A stretch of 14,291 nt of DNA from Rickettsiales bacterium (lineage in GTDB: Bacteria > Pseudomonadota > Alphaproteobacteria > TMED127), in contig PBCD01000014.1 in NCBI GenBank assembly GCA_002717855.1, forward strand, positions 1-14,291, given 5' to 3'. The notes beneath the pieces are model-generated. The model made no database searches. It worked only from the letters and a program-made list of their open reading frames with translations, and was not told the origin of the DNA. Below are positions 7,214-12,982 of the stretch, in pieces. Within the stretch, counting starts at the first letter, position 1, and every line of letters begins with the position of its first letter. The position numbers and the translations under genes are program-made.

Positions 7214-8545
7214 ATGATCGCATTATTAGATTGCAATAACTTTTATGTTTCTTGTGAAAGACTATTTAAAACTGGTTTAAATGACAAACCAGTCGTTGTT
7301 TTATCAAACAATGATGGTTGCATAATTTCTCGGTCTGAGGAAGTGAAGAGTATGGGTATTAAAATGGGAGAACCATTTTTTAAGGTTAAAAAAAAGTTAA
7401 ATGACGCTGGAGTACATGTTTGCTCTTCTAATTATTCTCTATATGGAAATATTTCAAATAGAGTAATGGAAATTATAAGAAAAGATTGTGATATTCTAGA
7501 AAAATATTCTATTGATGAAGCATTCTTTGATCTAAGTAACATTAAAAATAAAGAACTTTTTTGTTCTAATCTAAAAAATAAAATTCTCAAGTGGACGGGG
7601 ATACCCGTTAGTATTGGAATTGGAAAAACAAAGACTCTCTCAAAGATAGCAAATAGAGTCGTGAAAAAAAATAATAAATATAAAATTCGATTAAACTTTA
7701 ATGGTATATATGAAATTAATTGTGAAGATGAACTAAATTATATATTGAGAAGTACCAACATTGAAGATGTTTGGGGTATAGGCAGAAGACTATCTATATT
7801 TTTTAGAAAAATAAATATTAATGATGCTTTTAGTTTTAAAAATATTAATTTAAAATTTATAAGACAAAAGAAAGGTATTGTTACTCAAAAAACCGTGCTG
7901 GAGCTTAGAGGAGTCAAGTGCTATCCAATAGAACTAGAACAAGCAGATCGAAAAAGTATATGCGTTTCAAGATCTTTCGGCGAAAAAATATATTTGCACG
8001 AAGAATTGCAAGCAGCACTAATTATTTATTCTGAAAAAGCTTCACAAAAATTAAGAAAATATAAATTATCTTGTGGAGCGATAACCGTTTTTATACAAAC
8101 ATCTAGATATGATGACAAATATTATTTTGATTCAAAAACATTTACTTTTATTGAGCAAACATCAGATTCTAGATCAATTTGGATAAGAGCAAATTATTTA
8201 CTAAAAAAACTTTATATTAAAGGTTTCAAATATTCAAAAGTTGGTATTATTTTATCGAAATTATGTCGTGACGAAAAAATACAAATATCACTATTAAGCT
8301 ATGTATCGAATAATGAGAATTCACATGATGATCAGGAAAGTAAGATTTTAATGAAAACAATTGATTCTTTAAATGAACGTTTTGGAGAGGGTAAAGTGAG
8401 GATAGCCTCCGGTGCAAAAAGTTATTTATATAAAAATAAATTAGACATTTCAAAGAAGAAAAATAATTGGTTGATGCGATCTAACTACCGTTCACCTTGC
8501 TATACTAGTAGTTGGTGTGATATACCAAAAGTAAAAATTAAATAA
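7214..8545 (+). CDS. umuC: UmuC, Y-family DNA polymerase V catalytic subunit
   Basis: Error-prone translesion polymerase of 443 residues (422 in E. coli). The catalytic carboxylates are Asp6 in IALLDCNNFYVSCERLF and Asp101-Glu102 in YSIDEAFFDL. SIGIGKTKTLSKIAN is at 133-147, and a helix-hairpin-helix-like VWGIGRRL is at 187-194. Little-finger motifs include SVSRSFGEKI-like CVSRSFGEKI near 250-259. QISLL at 357-361 fits the beta-clamp binding consensus and falls at the same residue numbers as the QLNLF motif of E. coli. The end carries the short DUF4113 region (LNERFGEGKVRIAS, then NWLMRSNYRSPCYTSSW). It is cotranscribed with umuD under the SOS box. Confidence 0.96.
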   Translation: MIALLDCNNFYVSCERLFKTGLNDKPVVVLSNNDGCIISRSEEVKSMGIKMGEPFFKVKKKLNDAGVHVCSSNYSLYGNISNRVMEIIRKDCDILEKYSIDEAFFDLSNIKNKELFCSNLKNKILKWTGIPVSIGIGKTKTLSKIANRVVKKNNKYKIRLNFNGIYEINCEDELNYILRSTNIEDVWGIGRRLSIFFRKININDAFSFKNINLKFIRQKKGIVTQKTVLELRGVKCYPIELEQADRKSICVSRSFGEKIYLHEELQAALIIYSEKASQKLRKYKLSCGAITVFIQTSRYDDKYYFDSKTFTFIEQTSDSRSIWIRANYLLKKLYIKGFKYSKVGIILSKLCRDEKIQISLLSYVSNNENSHDDQESKILMKTIDSLNERFGEGKVRIASGAKSYLYKNKLDISKKKNNWLMRSNYRSPCYTSSWCDIPKVKIK

Positions 8546-8547
8546 AA

Positions 8548-8763
8548 ATGAACGAAATAGAACAAAAAAAAAAAGCTTCGATGATAGTAAGAGAAGCAAT
8601 GAGAAAAAGTAAAAGTGAAAAAATAGACCCTTATATTGCAATTGGTGCCTTTATAGATGAAGTAATAAGAGAATTATCAAAGCAAAATGAAGCAGAAAAA
8701 ATATCAAAATTTCTAGAAAATATTGCGGAAAAAGTGCGAATGGGCATATATGAAAAAAAATAA
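8548..8763 (+). CDS. Hypothetical helical protein, 71 residues, possible third gene of the SOS operon
   Basis: The ATG is 2 bases after the umuC stop, so the gene is almost surely on the umuDC transcript. The protein is highly charged and predicted to be mostly helical: EQKKKASMIVREAMRKSK, a middle part DPYIAIGAFIDEVIRELSK, then KFLENIAEKVRMG. No signal peptide, membrane segment or cysteine is present. I do not recognise a family. Placement suggests expression after DNA damage, but the tight spacing could also be ordinary genome compaction. Confidence 0.7.
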   Translation: MNEIEQKKKASMIVREAMRKSKSEKIDPYIAIGAFIDEVIRELSKQNEAEKISKFLENIAEKVRMGIYEKK

Positions 8764-8764
8764 T

Positions 8765-9178
8765 TTAATCTAATGCTTTGTTTATTTTGTATTTTTTAAT
8801 TAACATATCTATTCTTTCATATCTAAATTCGTCGTTATTAATTTTTTTTAAAAGTATTTTAGCTTTTTTAGATAATTTCTTTAGTGATTTTTTTTGGTGA
8901 AAATTATAACTACAGGTTTGACAAATCAATCCCTTTTTATTCTTTTTAAAAGTATCTGATAGACGATATAAAGAATTCCTTGCTTGTGGTGAAAGGTCTT
9001 TTAAAATTTTTGGTGTCCAGTTTTGAGGAAAAACAAAATCTAATTTTTCGGGTGGTATTTGACGCGAAATGACAAATTTTTTAAGAATTTCGTAAGCCAA
9101 AAATGAAATTTTGTTTTTTTTTATAAAAAAAGGTAATTTATTTTTTTGTTTATTTGATTTAAAATTAAATAAAGACAT
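8765..9178 (-). CDS. Hypothetical lysine-rich protein with a CxxC motif
   Basis: From the ATG at 9178 the product has 137 residues; a TTG at 9187 would add three. It is very basic, with lysine-rich ends and a central part IPPEKLDFVFPQNWTPKIL followed by LSPQARNSLYRLSD. The motif CQTCSYNFHQKK (Cys-x2-Cys with a following His) could be half of a zinc site, but only two cysteines occur, so full zinc binding would need His or dimerisation. I do not recognise a family. It is convergent with the 71-residue gene, its stop being 1 base past that gene's end, and divergent from the membrane protein gene at 9245. Confidence 0.6.
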   Translation of the reverse strand: MSLFNFKSNKQKNKLPFFIKKNKISFLAYEILKKFVISRQIPPEKLDFVFPQNWTPKILKDLSPQARNSLYRLSDTFKKNKKGLICQTCSYNFHQKKSLKKLSKKAKILLKKINNDEFRYERIDMLIKKYKINKALD

Positions 9179-9244
9179 ATTTATCAATATAATGTAATAT
9201 TTTTATATGTAAACACAATATATTGATTTTTAAAGGGCGTTAGT

Positions 9245-9628
9245 TTGGAATATTTTCTCACAAATAAATATATTGAGAATTTAAGGATGTTTTTAAATCT
9301 CTCAGAATTAGATGATATATACTTTTTATCTTTTTTGTTGTTGGTTATTGGAACAATTGTTGTTTTTGTATTATTTACAATAATGAACAAAAACAATGAA
9401 GAAATTCAAAAGATAAGTACAACATCAAATAATTTAAATGGAATCATCAATAAAACCGAAAATATAAAAATGTCTGGTAACGACAACGATTTTATTGATG
9501 TTTTAGTAGCAATTGAAGAAGAAATGGCTGCGATTAGAGAGCTTTATGTTGGAGGATATATTACTAAAGGAATATATATTTCAGAAACAGATCGATTATA
9601 TGAAAAAGCTAAAATTTTTGGTTTATAA
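9245..9628 (+). CDS. Membrane-anchored small protein with SHOCT-like C-terminus
   Basis: A 127-residue protein with one membrane segment at about 26-47 (YFLSFLLLVIGTIVVFVLFT), a polar linker, and a C-terminal helical module at 88-127 (AIEEEMAAIRELYVGGYITK, then ETDRLYEKAKIFGL). The pattern of a helix, a glycine turn with YITK, then a second helix resembles the short C-terminal (SHOCT) domain, although I am not certain. The same module makes up almost all of the 48-residue protein at 9858-10004. The start is a TTG with AAAGGG seven bases before it. The ATG at 9287 is an alternative that keeps the membrane segment. Function is unknown. Confidence 0.65.
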   Translation: MEYFLTNKYIENLRMFLNLSELDDIYFLSFLLLVIGTIVVFVLFTIMNKNNEEIQKISTTSNNLNGIINKTENIKMSGNDNDFIDVLVAIEEEMAAIRELYVGGYITKGIYISETDRLYEKAKIFGL

Positions 9629-9630
9629 TT

Positions 9631-9855
9631 TTAATCACTTTTATAATCTTCAGACCATGCTGCAGCTAAAAGTTGTCTTATCCTCAGAATGTTTTCGTCA
9701 GCAGATTCAGGTATAATAATTTCAATTTTTTTTCTTTGCACATCTGCATTGAGCCAGAGCATTTCAATAGAATCTTTTAATGATTGTTTCTCTTTTTCTG
9801 CAATTTCTATAAAATTATTTATTGAATTTTTGACTTTAAATATTTTTTCCTGCAT
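9631..9855 (-). CDS. Hypothetical protein, 74 residues, paired with the SHOCT-like small gene
   Basis: The ATG at 9855 lies 2 bases after the stop of the 48-residue gene on the same strand, so the two form a unit. The N-terminal 40 residues (EIAEKEKQSLKDSIEMLWLN) look helical and possibly coiled-coil. The C-terminus ILRIRQLLAAAWSEDY is a second helix with a tryptophan. I do not recognise a family. Its stop is 2 bases from the stop of the convergent membrane protein gene. An overlapping plus-strand frame at 9689-9925 is less convincing, being cysteine- and serine-rich and covering two coupled genes. Confidence 0.55.
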   Translation of the reverse strand: MQEKIFKVKNSINNFIEIAEKEKQSLKDSIEMLWLNADVQRKKIEIIIPESADENILRIRQLLAAAWSEDYKSD

Positions 9856-9857
9856 TT

Positions 9858-10004
9858 TTACACACCTAATTTTGATGCTAATTCAAAAATGTCGCGTGTC
9901 TCTTTTTGATAAACAGCTTTTGTAATGTACCCTTTTATATAAAGTTCTCTAATATTTTCCATTTCTATTCTTATGGCGTTTAATTTAATTTGACTTTTTG
10001 TCAT
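9858..10004 (-). CDS. 48-residue SHOCT-like protein, paralog of the membrane protein C-terminus
   Basis: A very short gene read from an ATG at 10004 to a TAA at 9858-9860. The product begins MTKSQIKLNAIRIEMENIRE and goes on with LYIKGYITKAVYQKETRD and a final helix ending SKLGV. Aligned without gaps to residues 88-127 of the protein at 9245-9628, 20 of 40 residues are identical by my hand count, including IREL, Y, GYITK, Y and ET. That conservation is the main reason to believe it is a gene. It lacks the membrane anchor, so it would be a soluble version of the module. It is 2 bases upstream of the 74-residue gene and divergent from the gene at 10049. Confidence 0.65.
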   Translation of the reverse strand: MTKSQIKLNAIRIEMENIRELYIKGYITKAVYQKETRDIFELASKLGV

Positions 10005-10010
10005 AAATTT

Positions 10011-10039
10011 TTGATTATTTAAATTTAATTTATTATAAT
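10011..10039 (+). promoter_or_regulatory. Promoter (-35 TTGATT, -10 TATAAT) for the 10049-11483 operon
   Basis: TTGATT at 10011-10016 and a perfect TATAAT at 10034-10039 are spaced by 17 bases. Transcription would begin at about 10046, only a few bases before the GTG at 10049, so this message too would be almost leaderless. The gap between this gene and its divergent neighbour is just 44 bases, which limits where the promoter can be. Confidence 0.6.
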
Positions 10040-10048
10040 AGAAGATTC

Positions 10049-10309
10049 GTGAAAAAAAAATTAAATAAATCTTTAAATAGGATTAAAAAAAATAACCCAG
10101 ATTTATTGAGTCCTGATAAAGAGGTCGTAAAACTTACACCATATGAAATAAGTCTCTTTCGGCAACTTCAAAAAAAATATGATATTTCAATTGAAACCCA
10201 TCATAGCAATAATAGCTCTGACATTAATTTAGAAATTAGTAAAAGTGTCAAAAATACCTTAGATAGAATTAACAAGGGCTTGCCATTTAAATTCGATGAA
10301 AATAATTAG
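10049..10309 (+). CDS. Hypothetical small protein, 86 residues, first gene of the DUF192 operon
   Basis: Starts with GTG, closely after a good promoter. The product has a very basic start (MKKKLNKSLNRIKKNN), a middle with LTPYEISLFRQLQKKYDISI, and a helical end VKNTLDRINKGLPF. No signal peptide, cysteine or membrane segment. I do not recognise a family. Its end overlaps the DUF192 gene by 14 bases, which suggests coupled translation. Confidence 0.6.
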   Translation: MKKKLNKSLNRIKKNNPDLLSPDKEVVKLTPYEISLFRQLQKKYDISIETHHSNNSSDINLEISKSVKNTLDRINKGLPFKFDENN

Positions 10310-10760
10310 TACTTTTCTGATCTTTTTTTTTGCCCTTAGGATTTCAGCGAACGAAAAAATATTAATAAAAAAAGATAATGATATTTTTTTTTTTGTTGAA
10401 TTCGCTAATACAAAAGAAAAAATGAAAAAAGGTTTAATGAATAGAAAAAACATAAATGAAATTAACGGGATGCTTTTCCTAAATAAAAGACCTAGAGTGA
10501 TGAAAATGTGGATGAAAGACACTCACCATGATCTTAAGGTAATTTTTATTGATGAATTAAAAAAAATTATAAGTATAAAAGAAGGAAAAAAATATTCAGA
10601 AAATATTATTTCATCAAGAGTACCAGTATTAGCTGTATTAGAAATAGTGAAATCTTGTAAAAATTTAAATTTTAAGTTAGGAGACGAAATATCATGGGAA
10701 TTTGCAGATTTAAATAAATTTGACAGTTTTAAAGAAAAATTAATATTTTGTCAAAAATAA
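10296..10760 (+). CDS. DUF192 family secreted protein
   Basis: A 154-residue protein with a signal peptide (MKIISTFLIFFFALRISA) and a single DUF192 domain. Recognisable family motifs are EFANTKEKMKKGLMNR at 35-50, GMLFL at 58-62, the hallmark MWMKDTHHDLKVIFID at 71-86 (the usual form is FWMKNT with LDxxFID), and VPVLAVLEI at 109-117, then LGDEISW. DUF192 proteins are mostly exported; their biochemical role is not established to my knowledge. It overlaps the upstream gene by 14 bases and is followed after 9 bases by the HD-domain gene, so the three are probably one operon. Confidence 0.87.
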   Translation: MKIISTFLIFFFALRISANEKILIKKDNDIFFFVEFANTKEKMKKGLMNRKNINEINGMLFLNKRPRVMKMWMKDTHHDLKVIFIDELKKIISIKEGKKYSENIISSRVPVLAVLEIVKSCKNLNFKLGDEISWEFADLNKFDSFKEKLIFCQK

Positions 10761-10769
10761 ATAATTTTT

Positions 10770-11483
10770 ATGTCAAATACTCTTTTTGAAAAGAACATAC
10801 CGTCAATAAATTTTATTTCTTCAAGATGGCCAAATAGTAAAATATATCTTGAAAAATATTTTTTCAAAAACTTTAATAGACCTGATTTTTTTAAGTTAAC
10901 AACTTTATGTTTAAAAGCCTTAAAATTTCCAACAAGAAGGAATCATAAGATCTTATTAAGGAATTTATCTGATAAATGTAATACCAACTTTAATAATAAC
11001 AAATATCATAATTTTCATCACTTTAAGGCAGTTTTATTAATTTCTACAATTTTAGCAGTCAAATCAAAAATTGATAAAAATGACGCTTTTTTAATTGTGA
11101 TCATTTCTCTTACTCATGATATGGGTCATTTAGGAAAAAGAATTTTAAAAAAACCCTATTTTCAGGAAAAAAAAACCATTATAGATTTAGAAAAAATTTT
11201 GTTTAAATATCTTCTTAATGGCGAAAAATGGAGAAGAATAAAAAGAATAATTTTAAATACATTTTTTAAAAATTTTCCTAATTATCCAAAAGATAGAGTT
11301 GAAAAAATTATTTTGACTGCTGATGTTGCAAGTTCAATAATCTTTGGAAAAAAAAATGGTCTATTAATGGCTAGTAAGCTAAAACTCGAAATTAATTATA
11401 ATGGGCATAGCTCAAAATTATACGAAGATTTTGTGACACTTTGTAAACAAAGAAAATTTATTTATTTTAATGAGTTGGAGTAA
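10770..11483 (+). CDS. HD-domain phosphohydrolase resembling class I cyclic-nucleotide phosphodiesterase
   Basis: A soluble 237-residue protein. Residues 79-84 read YHNFHH and 115-120 read THDMGH, matching the YHNxxH and HDxxH metal-binding motifs of the class I (PDEase_I) phosphodiesterase family. Asp185 in ILTADVASSI corresponds to the later conserved metal aspartate. His80, His84, His116, Asp117, His120 and Asp185 are thus the expected ligands. The usual HDxxHPG sequence is HDMGHLG here, and the protein is shorter than the about 300-residue eukaryotic catalytic domain. Activity on cAMP, cGMP or another phosphoester is unproven, and a plain HD hydrolase is the alternative. No regulatory domain is attached. 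It ends 83 bases before the tolC-like gene. Confidence 0.75.
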   Translation: MSNTLFEKNIPSINFISSRWPNSKIYLEKYFFKNFNRPDFFKLTTLCLKALKFPTRRNHKILLRNLSDKCNTNFNNNKYHNFHHFKAVLLISTILAVKSKIDKNDAFLIVIISLTHDMGHLGKRILKKPYFQEKKTIIDLEKILFKYLLNGEKWRRIKRIILNTFFKNFPNYPKDRVEKIILTADVASSIIFGKKNGLLMASKLKLEINYNGHSSKLYEDFVTLCKQRKFIYFNELE

Positions 11484-11514
11484 AAAAAAAATTGACTAAT
11501 TAATTTTAAAAAAA

Positions 11515-11530
11515 TGGCATGCAGTTTGCT
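11515..11530 (+). promoter_or_regulatory. Candidate sigma-54 (-24/-12) promoter element upstream of the tolC-like gene
   Basis: The sequence TGGCATG, four bases, TTGCT gives the invariant GG (11516-11517) and GC (11528-11529) at the exact ten-base separation of sigma-54 promoters, and six of the seven bases of TGGCACG. A start near 11541 would leave a leader of about 26 bases. Against it, streamlined low-GC Alphaproteobacteria often lack RpoN, and no enhancer-binding site is visible. A TTGACT at 11492-11497 could instead be a sigma-70 -35, but it has no good -10 partner. Confidence 0.3.
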
Positions 11531-11536
11531 TTTAAT

Positions 11537-11574
11537 TGTGGATAACTTTTAAATTTAAGCAATAATGTGAATAA
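11537..11574 (-). other. Pair of perfect DnaA boxes at the start of the tolC-like gene
   Basis: TGTGGATAA at 11537-11545 and TGTGAATAA at 11566-11574 are, on the minus strand, TTATCCACA and TTATTCACA. Both match the DnaA box consensus TTATNCACA, in the same orientation and 29 bases apart, with AT-rich sequence between. The second covers the GTG start codon of the downstream gene. The sites are seen directly; binding of DnaA is inference, and chance similarity in AT-rich DNA cannot be excluded. Confidence 0.35.
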
Positions 11575-12877
11575 GTTTTTACTTTTTATATTTATATTTT
11601 TTTGTTCTTTTCAAATCGAATGCAATGAAAACCAGACTTTTGAGGAATTTGATTTACTAAAAGCGTTACAAGATGTTTTAGACAATCATAAGTTGGTTAA
11701 AGCTTCAAGTATAGATATTAAAGCAGCACAATTTAGACTAAAACAATCAAAAGGAGGATATTTTCCATCATTGGATCTTACTGCCACACATGGTCATGAA
11801 AACATCAACAAGTATGGTTCAGGAAATAACACTCAACTTATGGCTAGAGACGCAACTGCAAAAATAACTCAAACAATTACAGATTTTGGCCTGACAAAAT
11901 CAATAGTAAAAACAGCAGATCTGGGACTAATGCAGTCAATCGCCTTAAAAAATCAAATTGAAAATGATTTACTATTAAGAGCATTAACAGCTTATCTAAG
12001 GATTATTCAAGCACATGAAAGTGTAAAATATGCCTCTCAGTCGGTTGCAAATATAAAAAAGCAAACTGAATTAGAAGATGCAGCTGTTGAAGCTGGAGGC
12101 GGATTAACCTCGGATGTTTTGCAAGCAAAAACTCAACTAGCTGGGGCCCAAGCTAGATTAATACAATTTGAAGGCTTGCTATCAGGGGCAAAACATGAAT
12201 TTGAATATATTTTTGGCTTTGTTCCTGCCCAATTAAGTAATCTAAGACTAACAGAAAAAGTATCTGATTTATTACCCAATACATTAAATGAGGCTGAGGA
12301 CATAGCAAAAAAAAATAATCCATCCTTAAAAACAGCTGAAATTTCAAAAAAAATCGGTAAAGAAGCAATTAACACTGCTGAATCTTCTCTGTACCCTGTT
12401 ATAAAAGGAATCCTGAGTCATTCAGAAAAGCAGGATTTTGGTGGAATAGTGGGTTTTAAAAGAGAGAGTTCAGCTAAAGTTGACTTTACTTATCCATTAA
12501 ATTTAAGTTTATCTGAATATGCTGCAAAAGACGCAGCGATCGAATCATACTTGGCAACAGAAACTAGAATAAGTGATCAATATGATATGACAATGCAAAT
12601 GCTGAGAACAACCTGGGATAACTTAAATACAGCTGAAAAAAATGCTCAATTTCTAACTAATCAAGCTCTTATTTCTTTAGAATTTTTAGAACTTGCCAGA
12701 ACCGAGAGAAAAGCTGGTAATAGAAGTTTACTTGATGTATTGGGTGGAGAGACATCATTGATCAATTCTCAGGCGGATGCAATTGCTGCAACAATTGAGG
12801 TTCAAATTAGTAGTTTTACTTTGTTAAGCTTAATGGGAGAACTAAATATGGATAAAATTATATTAGCTAAAAAATAA
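11567..12877 (+). CDS. TolC-family outer-membrane efflux/secretion channel
   Basis: Outer-membrane channel of 436 residues, the usual TolC-family size. A signal peptide (MNKFLLFIFIFFCSFQIEC) precedes two repeats of the family architecture. In the first, ALQDVLDNHKLVKASSIDIK, GGYFPSLDL and long helices with AYLRIIQAHESVKYASQSV are followed by TELEDAAVEAGGGLTSDVLQ near residues 165-184. The second has the parallel NPSLKTAEIS, SSLYPVIKG and ARTERKAGNRSLLDVLGGE near 378-396. The start is GTG, as no other start lies nearby. The following gene encodes a giant FecR-domain surface protein without a signal peptide, so this channel probably belongs to its type I secretion system (TolC, HlyB, HlyD). HlyB and HlyD are not in the window. 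Confidence 0.9.
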   Translation: MNKFLLFIFIFFCSFQIECNENQTFEEFDLLKALQDVLDNHKLVKASSIDIKAAQFRLKQSKGGYFPSLDLTATHGHENINKYGSGNNTQLMARDATAKITQTITDFGLTKSIVKTADLGLMQSIALKNQIENDLLLRALTAYLRIIQAHESVKYASQSVANIKKQTELEDAAVEAGGGLTSDVLQAKTQLAGAQARLIQFEGLLSGAKHEFEYIFGFVPAQLSNLRLTEKVSDLLPNTLNEAEDIAKKNNPSLKTAEISKKIGKEAINTAESSLYPVIKGILSHSEKQDFGGIVGFKRESSAKVDFTYPLNLSLSEYAAKDAAIESYLATETRISDQYDMTMQMLRTTWDNLNTAEKNAQFLTNQALISLEFLELARTERKAGNRSLLDVLGGETSLINSQADAIAATIEVQISSFTLLSLMGELNMDKIILAKK

Positions 12878-12982
12878 ATTTTTTAAGTCGAAATAAGATA
12901 TAATAAAAATTGAAAATTAAAAAAAATGTAAAATTATAAATAAAGTAATAATTTCAATGGCATGAAGACTATTTAAAACTAA
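12878..12982 (+). promoter_or_regulatory. Intergenic region with weak promoter candidate between tolC and adhesin genes
   Basis: This 105-base AT-rich spacer contains a perfect TATAAT at 12899-12904 but no convincing -35. AATGGCATG at 12956-12964 repeats the same nine bases found at 11513-11521 in front of the tolC-like gene. No stem-loop terminator is visible. The adhesin may have its own promoter here or be read through from the tolC-like gene. Confidence 0.25.

Noticed and set aside
8247..8453. Minus-strand open frame inside umuC
   Set aside because: It is antisense to the conserved C-terminal part of UmuC.
9184..9396. Minus-strand open frame across 9184-9396
   Set aside because: It covers the divergent spacer and the membrane segment of the plus-strand gene at 9245 and has no recognisable features.
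9513..9925. Plus-strand open frames at 9513-9716 and 9689-9925
   Set aside because: The first overlaps the conserved SHOCT-like C-terminus in another frame; the second is antisense to two tightly coupled small genes, one supported by paralogy.
10259..10522. Minus-strand open frame antisense to the DUF192 gene
   Set aside because: The DUF192 motifs are on the plus strand; the Phe/Ile-rich product reflects antisense of Lys-rich codons.
12133..12375. Two minus-strand open frames inside the tolC-like gene
   Set aside because: They are antisense to well-conserved TolC-family sequence.
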